A stretch of 33,329 bases of DNA from Firm-04 sp003446315 (lineage in GTDB: Bacteria; Bacillota; Clostridia; Oscillospirales; Ruminococcaceae). Position numbers and translations under genes: made by a program. Below, in pieces: positions 24,313 through 31,773 of this stretch. The stretch lies in contig CAMNAB010000015.1 of the NCBI GenBank assembly GCA_946530355.1, forward strand, positions 1-33,329, given 5' to 3'. The notes below the pieces were generated by a model, which was not told the origin of the DNA, made no database searches, and worked only from the letters and a program-made list of their open reading frames with translations. Numbering within the stretch: position 1 is the first letter of the stretch; every line of letters begins with the position of its first letter.

Positions 24313-24547
24313 TGTACCAGTGCGCCGCAGGTCGGTTCACTGTCAAAACCTTTGGAAAGGAACGATTTTCGTGAACACGTTCAATGCATTGCTCGTCGTC
24401 AACGTACATCGACTTCTGTCCTTGGTCGTCACACCATAGGGCTTCTCGTTGTGCGCGGGCAAATCTGCGGATGAATCCGAAAATCGCAGAAACATGTTCG
24501 TTCAGCGGTGAGAAGCACGGGAAACCGATGGCTTCTCACCGCTTTTT
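24313..24547 (+). promoter_or_regulatory. candidate attenuator or riboswitch leader RNA of unknown class
   Basis: No open frame here resembles a protein, and several local hairpins can be drawn: CAGTG/CACTG (24318-24342, with inner GCC/GGT), CCTT-TGGA-AAGG (24349-24360), CCT-TGGT/ACCA-T-AGG (24420-24440) and TCTGCG/CGCAGA (24464-24490). The segment GCTTCTCGTTGT (24441-24452) can form 12 continuous pairs, four of them G-U, with GCGGTGAGAAGC (24505-24516), the 5' arm of the terminator. Only one of the two structures can exist at a time. I do not see conserved cores of T-box, cobalamin, lysine, SAM, GEMM or glmS RNAs. A free-standing small RNA with partial read-through is the main alternative. 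Confidence 0.68.
24504..24547 (+). terminator. intrinsic terminator within the XRE-cupin leader
   Basis: AGCGGTGAGAAGC (24504-24516) pairs perfectly with GCTTCTCACCGCT (24531-24543). The loop contains a further CGG-GAAA-CCG hairpin, and a run of five T residues (24543-24547) follows. It ends 39 bases before the next ATG with no promoter between, so the downstream genes depend on read-through. Confidence 0.93.
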
Positions 24548-24586
24548 GCGCGGAAATTATCCAGATCAAAAACGGAGGTATCTCTT

Positions 24587-25132
24587 ATGGAATCCATCAG
24601 CGAAATTGCTGCACGCATCCGGGAATTGCGTGAGGTCTGCGACTATTCGCAGGAACAGCTTGCAAAAGAGCTCGGCATCGATCCGGAACAGTATGCAGGC
24701 TTTGAACAGAACGGGGATTTCCCGATCAGCGTCATCTATGAAATTGCAAATAAATTCAATGTCGATTTTAATGAGCTCGTCACCGGTGAGCCGAGCCGCA
24801 TCGACACCTATCAGGTCGTGCGCCGCGGCAAGGGCAAAAGCATCAGCCGTTTCCCCGGCTATCGCTTCAAAGACCTCGCCTTCCGCTATGCAGATAAGAT
24901 CATGCAGCCCCTGCTGGTGACCCTGGAGCCGTCCGATGAACCCGCAAAGCTCGTTTCCCATTCCGGACAGGAGTTCAACCTCGTCCTGAAAGGCAGCATT
25001 GCCGTGGTATTTGAAGATCAGGAGATCATTCTCAATGAGGGCGATTCCATCTATTTCAACCCGACTTATCCGCACGGTCAGCGGTGTGCAGGTGACACAA
25101 AAGCAAGATTTTTGACCATGATCGCAGAATAA
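24587..25132 (+). CDS. XRE-family regulator with C-terminal cupin domain
   Basis: The 181-residue protein joins an XRE/Cro helix-turn-helix (residues 5-65: IAARIRELREVCDYSQEQLAKELGIDPEQYAGFEQNGDFPISVIYEIANKF) to a single cupin (about 110-180: VSHSGQEFNLVLKGSIAVVFEDQEIILNEGDSIYFNPTYPHGQ). Such proteins sense small molecules through the cupin and commonly regulate a neighbouring metabolic gene. Here the neighbour is an acyl-CoA synthetase 36 bases downstream, so the ligand may be a carboxylic acid or acyl-CoA; this is inference. ACGGAGG precedes the ATG at 24587. The leader terminator upstream adds a second layer of control. Confidence 0.93.
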   Translation: MESISEIAARIRELREVCDYSQEQLAKELGIDPEQYAGFEQNGDFPISVIYEIANKFNVDFNELVTGEPSRIDTYQVVRRGKGKSISRFPGYRFKDLAFRYADKIMQPLLVTLEPSDEPAKLVSHSGQEFNLVLKGSIAVVFEDQEIILNEGDSIYFNPTYPHGQRCAGDTKARFLTMIAE

Positions 25133-25168
25133 TCTGCAAATCGCAAAGAAAAAGGAGTACGAAATACT

Positions 25169-26842
25169 ATGCTGTTAGACCGTTATCTGCCCCGCATTGA
25201 ATTTGATTCCTATGAGGATTTCCGGGACAACTATCGCGTGAATGTGCCGGAAAACTTTAATTTCGGCTGGGATATCGTGGACGAATGGGCAAAGCAGGAG
25301 CCGGAGAAAAAAGCAATGGTCTGGCTCAGCCATGATAAGCAGGAACGCACCTTCACGTTCACCGATATCTCGAAGCTGTCCAACCAGACCTGCCACTATT
25401 TCCAGAGCATCGGGCTCAAAAAGGGTGATGTCGTTCTGCTCATCCTGCGCCGCCGCTGGGAATACTGGGTCGTTGCAACTGCCCTGCATAAGCTCGGCGT
25501 GATCCTCATTCCGGGCAACCTGCTCTTTACCACCCACGATATCGCTTACCGCGGCAATATGGCGGAGATCTCTGCCATTATCGCATGCGATGATGAATAT
25601 ATCCGCACACAGATCGACGGCGCTGCACCGCAGATCAAAACCCTGCGCAAGCTGATCGCTGTTGCAGAGCCGCGTGAGGGCTGGGATTTCTTCGAGGACG
25701 AAATCGCAAAATATCCCGATACATTCGAGCGTCCGACCGGCGATCAGGCAACCAAGGCAACCGATACCATGCTGATCTATTTCACATCCGGCTCGACCGG
25801 TATGCCGAAAATGGTCTGTCATAACTTCGCCCACCCGCTTGGCCATATCGTCACCGCAAAATACTGGCATCAGGTGCAGGAAAATAAGCTGCATATGTCC
25901 ATTTCCGATTCCGGCTGGGCAAAATTCGGCTGGGGTAAATTTTACGGTCAGTGGATCTGCGGCGCGATCCAGTTTGTTTACGATTTCACCGGCAGATTCA
26001 ACGCAAAGGATATGCTCTCGGTCATCAGCAAATATAAGCTGACCACTTTCTGCGCACCGCCGACCATGTATCGCTTTATGCTGCAAGAGGATATGACGCA
26101 ATATGACCTTTCGTCTATCCAGAACTTCTGCAATGCCGGCGAACCCCTGAATCCGGAAGTATTCAACCGCATCTATGAACTGACCGGCAAGAAAATGCGC
26201 GAGGGATTCGGTCAGACAGAAGGTACCGTGCTCATCGCAAACTTCCCGTGGATCGACCCGAAGCCGGGTTCAACCGGTAAACCTTCTCCGCTTTATAATA
26301 TCCACCTGCTCCGTCCGGACGGCACGGAATGTGAAGACGGCGAAGAAGGCAGCATCATGGCTTGCGGCATCGACAAAAACCATCCGACCGGTCTGTTCTG
26401 CGGTTACTATAAAAATCCGGAACTCACTGAGGCAGTGCTGGGCGGCGAAAACTACGATACCGGTGACGTTGCATGGCGCGATTCCAAGGGCTATTACTGG
26501 TTTGTCGGCAGAAATGACGATGTCATCAAGTGCTCCGGCTACCGCATCGGCCCGTTCGAGGTTGAAAGCGCGCTGCTGACACATCCGGCTGTTGTGGAAT
26601 CCGCAATCACCGGTGCACCCGACCCCATCCGCGGTCAGGTCGTCAAGGCAACGGTCGTGCTCGCAAAGGGCTATACCCCTTCTCCGGAACTGACCAAAGA
26701 ACTCCAGAACCATGTCAAAAAGGAAACTGCACCTTATAAATATCCGCGTGTCATCGAATATGTGGATGAACTGCCGAAAACACTCGGCGGCAAGATCAAG
26801 CGTGCTGAGATCCGCCATCACGATGAGGAAAATCAGCAGTAA
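25169..26842 (+). CDS. AMP-binding acyl-CoA synthetase (medium-chain/aryl type)
   Basis: The enzyme activates a carboxylic acid with ATP to an acyl-adenylate and passes it to CoA. It has the ATP loop YFTSGSTGMPKMV (residues 204-216), FCNAGEPLNPEVF, REGFGQTEGT, the YDTGDVAWRDSKGYYWFVGRNDDVIKCSGYRIG hinge region (around 428-460) and the C-terminal lysine motif KTLGGKIKRAEIR (Lys near 541), the site that is acetylated in relatives. The 557-residue length and sequence style resemble medium-chain and benzoate-type ligases (MACS group) more than acetyl-CoA synthetase. AAGGAG lies upstream of the ATG. Cotranscribed with the XRE-cupin gene; a terminator follows. Confidence 0.93.
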   Translation: MLLDRYLPRIEFDSYEDFRDNYRVNVPENFNFGWDIVDEWAKQEPEKKAMVWLSHDKQERTFTFTDISKLSNQTCHYFQSIGLKKGDVVLLILRRRWEYWVVATALHKLGVILIPGNLLFTTHDIAYRGNMAEISAIIACDDEYIRTQIDGAAPQIKTLRKLIAVAEPREGWDFFEDEIAKYPDTFERPTGDQATKATDTMLIYFTSGSTGMPKMVCHNFAHPLGHIVTAKYWHQVQENKLHMSISDSGWAKFGWGKFYGQWICGAIQFVYDFTGRFNAKDMLSVISKYKLTTFCAPPTMYRFMLQEDMTQYDLSSIQNFCNAGEPLNPEVFNRIYELTGKKMREGFGQTEGTVLIANFPWIDPKPGSTGKPSPLYNIHLLRPDGTECEDGEEGSIMACGIDKNHPTGLFCGYYKNPELTEAVLGGENYDTGDVAWRDSKGYYWFVGRNDDVIKCSGYRIGPFEVESALLTHPAVVESAITGAPDPIRGQVVKATVVLAKGYTPSPELTKELQNHVKKETAPYKYPRVIEYVDELPKTLGGKIKRAEIRHHDEENQQ

Positions 26843-26867
26843 TTGCCAATCAGACAGAACGTCATCA

Positions 26868-26902
26868 AAACCGGAAGCGACTGCACCGTTTGCTTCCGGT
26901 TT
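26868..26902 (+). terminator. terminator of the XRE-cupin/acyl-CoA synthetase operon
   Basis: AAACCGGAAGC (26868-26878) pairs perfectly with GCTTCCGGTTT (26892-26902) around a 13-base loop. The T-run is short (three T, then CGCCTTTC), so strength is moderate. Confidence 0.78.
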
Positions 26903-26941
26903 CGCCTTTCTCTGCATCCTTGTGAAGAATCGGCTTTTATC

Positions 26942-26970
26942 TTGACAAAAACGCTGTTCTGTGGTAAAAT
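26942..26970 (+). promoter_or_regulatory. sigma-A promoter of trmL-degV
   Basis: TTGACA (26942-26947) and TAAAAT (26965-26970) are 17 bases apart, with CTGTGG before the -10. The start is expected near 26977, about 30 bases before the TTG start codon. Confidence 0.88.
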
Positions 26971-27005
26971 TGATACCAGATTAACAAAGTAAAGGATGAA
27001 GGAAT

Positions 27006-27554
27006 TTGCATAAGCTGCATTTTGTATTGGTTGAACCGCGTATTCCCCAGAATACGGGCAGCATTGCCAGAACCTGCGCTGTCACCGGGGCTGCGCTCCA
27101 CCTGATCCATCCGCTTGGATTCCGCATTGATGACGCAAAACTCAAACGCGCCGGATTGGATTATTGGGATAAGCTCGATATCTTTCACTATGAAAATCTC
27201 GATGACTTCTTTGCAAAGCATCCCGCAGCAGGTGCGGATAACCCTTACTTCTATTTCACCGCAAAAACCGGTACACTGTATACCGATGTCACCTATCCGC
27301 CGGAAACCTTCCTGTTCTTCGGACGCGAGGATACCGGACTGGATGAACAGCTCTTGCAGGCACATCCGGAACGCTGTGTCCGGATCCCGATGCGTGAGAC
27401 ACTGCGCTGCCTGAATCTTTCCAATTCCGTTGCTGTGGCTGCTTATGAAGTCCTGCGGCAGCACGATTTTGCGGGGCTGACCCGTGACGGCAGATGGGCG
27501 CAGGCAGACTGGGAACCCGATACACCGCGCCCTTATGATATCAGTCAAATATAA
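27006..27554 (+). CDS. trmL: tRNA (cytidine/uridine-2'-O)-methyltransferase TrmL
   Basis: TrmL is a SPOUT-fold enzyme that methylates the 2'-OH of wobble nucleotide 34 in some leucine tRNAs. The 182-residue protein begins HKLHFVLVEPRIPQNTGSIARTCAVTG and ends with the SAM-binding knot motifs FLFFGREDTGLDEQLL and IPMRETLRCLNLSNSVAVAAYEVLRQ. The length is normal for the subgroup. The start is TTG at 27006: GAAGGA precedes it, and the nearby ATG at 26997 reads into a stop within six codons. degV follows after 16 bases on the same transcript. One of its likely substrates, tRNA-Leu(CAA) class, is encoded at the start of this window. Confidence 0.94.
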   Translation: MHKLHFVLVEPRIPQNTGSIARTCAVTGAALHLIHPLGFRIDDAKLKRAGLDYWDKLDIFHYENLDDFFAKHPAAGADNPYFYFTAKTGTLYTDVTYPPETFLFFGREDTGLDEQLLQAHPERCVRIPMRETLRCLNLSNSVAVAAYEVLRQHDFAGLTRDGRWAQADWEPDTPRPYDISQI

Positions 27555-27570
27555 GAAAGGAACCGAAATT

Positions 27571-28449
27571 ATGCTGAAACAAAAAATCAAGCTCATGACC
27601 GATTCTGTCAGCGACATTTCAAAAGACCGTGCAGAAGCACTCGGCATCCATATGCTCTATATGCCGATCACCATTGACGGAAAGGCTTGCCGCGAAGAAC
27701 TCGACTTCACAAAAGAAGAATTCTATAAAATGATCGACGAAACACAGGAATATCCTTCCACGGCGCAGATCACGCCCTTCGAGATTCAGGAAGCCTATGA
27801 GCAGATCGCAGCAGAAGGCTATACCGACCTGATCTTCACGACCATCGGTTCCGGCGGCTCCGGTACCTATTCCAATGCCGAAATGGCACGGCAGCAGTAT
27901 TATGCCGATCATCCGGACGCTTCTATGAAAATTCATCTCGTGGACGGCAGAAACTATACCGCCGCTTATGGCTATGCTGTTGCGGAAGCTGCAAAAAAAC
28001 TCGCACGCGGCGCAAGTGTCGGCGAACTGATCGACTATCTCGAAGACTGGACACAGCATGCAGGTCTTTATTTCGTCCCGAAAACACTGAAATACGTCAA
28101 GCGCTCCGGCAGAGTGAGCGCAGCGGCTGCATTTGCAGGCGAACTGCTCGGTCTGAAACCGTTCTGCCGCATCTGCAACTGCGTTTCCAGCGTGATCCAG
28201 AAGATCCGCGGCGAACAGAATATCATTCCGAAGATGGTGGAAGTCGTGAAGGAAGATATTCAGCCGCATTCTCCTTATATCGTCATGCAGGGCAGCGATG
28301 CCAAAGCGGCACAGGAATTCGGCGCGGCACTGACCAAAGCGCTGGGCTATCCGCCGGAAGCCTATTGGAATATCGGCGCGGCAATCTGCTGCAATGCAGG
28401 CCCGCATGTTGTCGGATTCGTCATCAAGCGCAAGGAAGAAACCGTCTGA
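27571..28449 (+). CDS. DegV family fatty-acid-binding protein
   Basis: DegV proteins bind a fatty acid and, in several Firmicutes, present it to the fatty acid kinase FakA as FakB subunits. This 292-residue protein has the N-terminal KLMTDSVSDISKDRAEALGIHMLYMPITIDG and TFK-region PSTAQITPFEIQEAYEQIAAEGYTDLIFTTIGSGGSGTYSNA, followed by the second domain with LYFVPKTLKYVKRSGRVS and LLGLKPFCRI. The ATG at 27571 follows GAAAGGAACC; upstream in-frame starts lie inside trmL. It is cotranscribed with trmL. No fakA gene lies in the window, so a kinase partner would have to be encoded elsewhere. Confidence 0.93.
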   Translation: MLKQKIKLMTDSVSDISKDRAEALGIHMLYMPITIDGKACREELDFTKEEFYKMIDETQEYPSTAQITPFEIQEAYEQIAAEGYTDLIFTTIGSGGSGTYSNAEMARQQYYADHPDASMKIHLVDGRNYTAAYGYAVAEAAKKLARGASVGELIDYLEDWTQHAGLYFVPKTLKYVKRSGRVSAAAAFAGELLGLKPFCRICNCVSSVIQKIRGEQNIIPKMVEVVKEDIQPHSPYIVMQGSDAKAAQEFGAALTKALGYPPEAYWNIGAAICCNAGPHVVGFVIKRKEETV

Positions 28450-28467
28450 GCATCCAAATAAAAAATC

Positions 28468-28502
28468 AGCAGGCACATCTCCGACTGTGGGATGTGCCTG
28501 CT
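28468..28502. terminator. bidirectional terminator between degV and the dockerin gene
   Basis: AGCAGGCACATC (28468-28479) pairs perfectly with GATGTGCCTGCT (28491-28502) around an 11-base loop. On the minus strand it is followed by GATTTTTT, a strong T-run, and on the plus strand by TTGTT, so it should stop both converging genes. Confidence 0.9.
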
Positions 28503-28532
28503 TTGTTATCATATTTCTGCGCGTGATCCGGT

Positions 28533-30266
28533 TCAGCTCGGATATACCCGTGTCAGAGAAGTAGCGGTCTTCTTGACCAGCCGCTTGACAAATGTGCTGC
28601 CGTTATACTCGTTGATGACGTAATTTCCGGCATAGATGCGCAGGGAATTGTTGCGGAATTTCGCTGCATCTGCTGTCTGGAGATCCAGATAACCGGCACC
28701 GGAAGTGTTGTTCGGCAGATACAGGGTCAAAGATGCATTCGGATCAAATACGCCTGCTGTAGTACCGAATTCAATGTAATTCGCCGAATTGCTGATGCGG
28801 ACATTGTTCAATGCTGTGCAGCCGCGGAATGCATGATTGCCAACATCGCGGAGATAGCACAAGTTCTGCGCATTTGCGCTGACTGTGACAGAATTCAGGC
28901 TGGTGCAGGAATCAAATGCGCCCTCACCGATCGTCCAGATTCTCGGCGGCAGGGTGACATTCTCCAGATCCGTGCTGAAAAATGCATACGGCTCGATCTC
29001 ACTCAACTGGGAGTTTGCTGCAAATGTGATGCTTCTCAGATCGGTGTTGTAAAATGCCTTTTCGCCGATCTTCTGTACGGTCTTCGGAATGGTGATGGAC
29101 TGCAATTTGTTGATCCAGATCGTATTCGGCGCACGACGGCTTGTGTAACCGATCTCTCTGACAGCAGCGGTATGACCGTCGGTCGGATTGGTGACATACT
29201 CCGGAACAGAGAAGGATGTCAGTTCACGGTCCATAACACCAATAAAGGAATAGCCGCTTGTGGTGTTGCAGCGGGTCGTATAAATACCGCCGTTATAGAG
29301 GAAATCACCATCTTCCTCATAAACGTAATTCCAGCGGGAATCGACAGTACCTCTGCCGTCATTGACATACTTCATGCTCGTAAACGAGCTGGAAGACATA
29401 TGCTGCAATTTGCTGTAGTCATCCTCGTTGATATAACCGTCATAGTTGGCGTCATATGCGCTGGCAGGTGCATGACCGATGTGGTGACCGTTCTTCATGA
29501 CCGTGTTCGCAAAGATCACGGCATCCGCGTTGTCCACATAGCCGTCCAGATCCAGGTCACCGACCAATACCGGACGCTCAAAATAAGTCGCAGACTGACG
29601 CAGAACAGCGGTTGTGATCGTAACGCCGCTATATTGCGTTGCATCCCAGTCAATGCCGCAGTGACCGTCTGCATTGCACTGTGCAAAGGTATGACCGGAA
29701 GAATTTGCATTGGTGATGAAGATGCTGTGGCGGCCATTGATCCGAACCGCATCACCGTTCTTCGGTACATACAAATGCTTGGTGCCGTCCGGCGTTGTGT
29801 ACTTGCCGTCAGCATCCAGCGTAAACCGAACGATGCAGCTCGTCTGGAAGATATCTTCCTGGAGCTTTGCGGCAAAGCCTGCGCACTGACCATATGTCAT
29901 TGGTTGACCGTGTCTGTCGTATTCCACAATCGGCTCATAATCCTGGCTGTCATAGAACGTAAAGCCGGGTCTGATGAAATGGCAGCTTGTTCCGGAACCT
30001 TCCCAGCCGTGGCCGCACGGTGAAGTCGTATAACTATCTTCAGAAAGGCCGTTCCAATAGCACTGCTGACCGTTGACCTTCTCCGGGAACTTCTGCTTTT
30101 CCTGCTGAATCAGGGAATACCAATTGGCTGCAAAATTATACTGCGAATAAAATCTGGTGTCCTGCACTGCCGAAGCAGTCAGAACGGATGCTGAATTTGC
30201 CGCAAGGACACTGCCGGCAATTGCGGCTGTGCATGCAGCAGAAATCATTCTTTTCAAATTTTTCAT
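28533..30266 (-). CDS. secreted dockerin protein with N-terminal Cys/His domain and BspA-type leucine-rich repeats
   Basis: A signal peptide (residues 1-34, MKNLKRMISAACTAAIAGSV then ASAVQ) is followed by an unassigned domain (36-230) with Cys128 in YGQCAGFAAKL and His180 in GDAVRINGRHSIFI, an arrangement reminiscent of papain-like CHAP or NlpC cysteine hydrolases. Residues 235-292 are a type I dockerin with two calcium-binding repeats, DLDLDGYVDNAD and DANYDGYINEDD. Residues 345-540 contain LRR_5 units (such as SITIPKTVQKIGEKAFYNTDL and VTLPPRIWTIGEGAFDSCTSL). The dockerin implies docking to a cohesin on a scaffoldin, so this is probably a cellulosome or surface-complex component. A dockerin in the middle of a chain is less usual than at the end. 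GGAGAT precedes the ATG. Function of the first domain is inference. Confidence 0.9.
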   Translation of the reverse strand: MKNLKRMISAACTAAIAGSVLAANSASVLTASAVQDTRFYSQYNFAANWYSLIQQEKQKFPEKVNGQQCYWNGLSEDSYTTSPCGHGWEGSGTSCHFIRPGFTFYDSQDYEPIVEYDRHGQPMTYGQCAGFAAKLQEDIFQTSCIVRFTLDADGKYTTPDGTKHLYVPKNGDAVRINGRHSIFITNANSSGHTFAQCNADGHCGIDWDATQYSGVTITTAVLRQSATYFERPVLVGDLDLDGYVDNADAVIFANTVMKNGHHIGHAPASAYDANYDGYINEDDYSKLQHMSSSSFTSMKYVNDGRGTVDSRWNYVYEEDGDFLYNGGIYTTRCNTTSGYSFIGVMDRELTSFSVPEYVTNPTDGHTAAVREIGYTSRRAPNTIWINKLQSITIPKTVQKIGEKAFYNTDLRSITFAANSQLSEIEPYAFFSTDLENVTLPPRIWTIGEGAFDSCTSLNSVTVSANAQNLCYLRDVGNHAFRGCTALNNVRISNSANYIEFGTTAGVFDPNASLTLYLPNNTSGAGYLDLQTADAAKFRNNSLRIYAGNYVINEYNGSTFVKRLVKKTATSLTRVYPS

Positions 30267-30367
30267 AATGCAATATCTCCGTGTATTTCGAATCTAAAAT
30301 CAGATTTTTCTGAAATTGCGAATGCGTGGCATGTTTTTTGAAAATGTGTTTCGGTTTTCTCTCTTAG

Positions 30368-30381
30368 ATTGATGCATCAAT
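30368..30381. promoter_or_regulatory. 14-bp palindrome at the start site of the dockerin gene
   Basis: ATTGATGCATCAAT is a perfect 14-base palindrome with no spacer. It spans the predicted transcription start and the first bases of the dockerin transcript, where a bound repressor would block transcription. The regulator is unknown. Confidence 0.5.
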
Positions 30382-30387
30382 GATTTT

Positions 30388-30416
30388 AGTATACCGAACG
30401 TTTTTTGAAAAGTCAA
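30388..30416 (-). promoter_or_regulatory. sigma-A promoter of the dockerin gene
   Basis: On the minus strand TTGACT (30411-30416) and TATACT (30388-30393) are 17 bases apart. Initiation is expected near 30381. Confidence 0.88.
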
Positions 30417-30611
30417 TAGCGCAATGCAAACTTTGTGATTTTGATACAGACCAAAATCATCTTTTCGACGACAAAATTGGGATATTGCACAGAATATGGA
30501 CATATTTTCTACGCAGATATAGTATTGTTGCATTATTTTTTTGGCTGTGCGCAGATTCTTAACGATATTTGAAGATGCACCATAGATTTTTTGAAATTTT
30601 ATCATTTCCCA

Positions 30612-30640
30612 TTGCAGGATCCTGCTTCCTGTGGTATAAT
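30612..30640 (+). promoter_or_regulatory. sigma-A promoter of the P1 peptidase gene
   Basis: TTGCAG (30612-30617) and TATAAT (30635-30640) are 17 bases apart with CCTGTGG before the -10. The start is expected near 30647, 30 bases before the ATG. Confidence 0.9.
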
Positions 30641-30676
30641 ATGGATAACAGATTCCAAAAAGGGGGCTTATGATAT

Positions 30677-31648
30677 ATGATGAAAGAGATCCGGATTCAG
30701 GAGATCAACGGCATCCGCATCGGACAAACGGAATTGCCGGATGCCGGTACCGGATGCACCGTCCTGCTGAACGAAGACGGCATGTGTGCCGGTCTGGATA
30801 TTCGCGGCGGCGGCCCTGCTGCGCGGGAAAGTCAGCTTCTTGATCCGCTTGCGGCTGCACAATGCATCCATGCGGTCGTGCTGGGCGGCGGCAGCGCATT
30901 CGGACTCGGTGCGGCAAACGGTGTCATGGATGTGCTCGAACAGCGCGGCATCGGCTTTGATGTCGGCGTGACAAAAGTGCCGCTGGTGGTGCAATCGGAT
31001 ATCTTTGACCTGACCGTTGGCAGAACCGATGTGCGTCCTGACCGCGCAATGGGCGCAAAAGCTGCACTTCTGGCTTTGGATGCGCCAAATTATCAGGACG
31101 GCAATTACGGTGCCGGCTGCGGCGCAACTGTCGGAAAGATCTGCGGCATGGCATCCTGCATGAAAACCGGCATCGGCAGCTTTGCCGTGCAGATCGGGGA
31201 ACTGCAAATCGGAGCCGTCGTTGTGCTGAATGCGCTCGGCGATATCTTTGACTGGAAAACCGGAAAACAGATCGCCGGTCTGCTGAACAATGACCATACC
31301 GCTTTTCGCAGTACCGTCACGGAAATGACACGCAGAATCGAGCCGGTGGAAAACCACTTCGCCGGCAATACCACCATCGGCGCGGTCATCACAAATGCCG
31401 CCTTCTCCAAGGCACAGCTCTGCAAGATCGCAGGCATGGCACATAACGGCTATGCGCGTTCCATCCACCCCGTTCACACTTCCGCCGACGGTGACAGCAT
31501 CTATGCTTTGTCTGTCGGGCAGGTGCAGGCGGATCAGGATCTGGTCGGAACCATCGCTTCTGAGGTCATTGCGAATGCGATCCGCAATGCCGTGAATCAT
31601 GCAGCAAGCGCCTTTGGAATCCCGGCTGCATGTGATCTGCCGTTCTGA
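30677..31648 (+). CDS. P1 family (DmpA/S58) self-processing peptidase
   Basis: P1 peptidases are N-terminal-nucleophile enzymes such as the aminopeptidase DmpA, beta-peptidyl aminopeptidases and ThnT. They cut themselves once to expose a Ser or Thr. The 323-residue protein has the family motifs DIRGGGPAARESQLLDP, AVVLGGGSAFGLGAANGVM, GAGCGATVGK and GNTTIGAVITNAAFSK. By analogy with ThnT, self-cleavage should fall between Asn231 and Thr232, giving two chains of about 231 and 92 residues. There is no signal peptide, so it is cytoplasmic. AAGGGGGC lies ten bases before the ATG; the next codon is also ATG. It has its own promoter and stands alone. Natural substrate is unknown. Confidence 0.92.
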   Translation: MMKEIRIQEINGIRIGQTELPDAGTGCTVLLNEDGMCAGLDIRGGGPAARESQLLDPLAAAQCIHAVVLGGGSAFGLGAANGVMDVLEQRGIGFDVGVTKVPLVVQSDIFDLTVGRTDVRPDRAMGAKAALLALDAPNYQDGNYGAGCGATVGKICGMASCMKTGIGSFAVQIGELQIGAVVVLNALGDIFDWKTGKQIAGLLNNDHTAFRSTVTEMTRRIEPVENHFAGNTTIGAVITNAAFSKAQLCKIAGMAHNGYARSIHPVHTSADGDSIYALSVGQVQADQDLVGTIASEVIANAIRNAVNHAASAFGIPAACDLPF

Positions 31649-31742
31649 ACGGCATCCGCAGCATATTCCGATCAAATACGGCGCAGTCTGCAACGGCTGA
31701 ATTGTAAGATCTGCGCAAATTCTCCCAAATTGCAAAAAGCAC

Positions 31743-31771
31743 TTGACAAGCACTGAAAAATGTGGTATACT
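31743..31771 (+). promoter_or_regulatory. sigma-A promoter of the NrtR-like/nicotinamidase operon
   Basis: TTGACA (31743-31748) and TATACT (31766-31771) are 17 bases apart with ATGTGG before the -10. The expected start near 31778 lies within the adjacent repeated GTAAC/GTTAC elements. Confidence 0.9.
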
Positions 31772-31773
31772 CA

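Larger units (their letters stand above)
30267..30676. other. 410-base AT-rich divergent intergenic region
   Basis: This gap separates the divergent dockerin and P1 peptidase genes and is plainly richer in A and T than its surroundings. It holds the dockerin-gene leader of about 115 bases and promoter (30388-30416), and the P1 peptidase promoter (30612-30640). Between them (about 30417-30611) I see no gene or strong hairpin. A 101-codon minus-strand frame (30300-30605) lacks a ribosome site and any family resemblance and would run through the promoter. Confidence 0.7.

Noticed and set aside
24372..24381. GAACACGTTC resembling a LexA box inside the leader RNA
   Set aside because: The half-sites are two bases apart instead of four and it lies in transcribed leader; more likely part of RNA structure.
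30300..30605. 101-codon minus-strand frame in the AT-rich gap
   Set aside because: It overlaps the dockerin-gene promoter and leader, lacks a ribosome site and has AT-biased random-like composition.
31638..31654. TGCCGTTC-T-GAACGGCA hairpin over the P1 peptidase stop codon
   Set aside because: Good symmetry, but no T-run follows and the centre is a single base, so I could not support it as a terminator.
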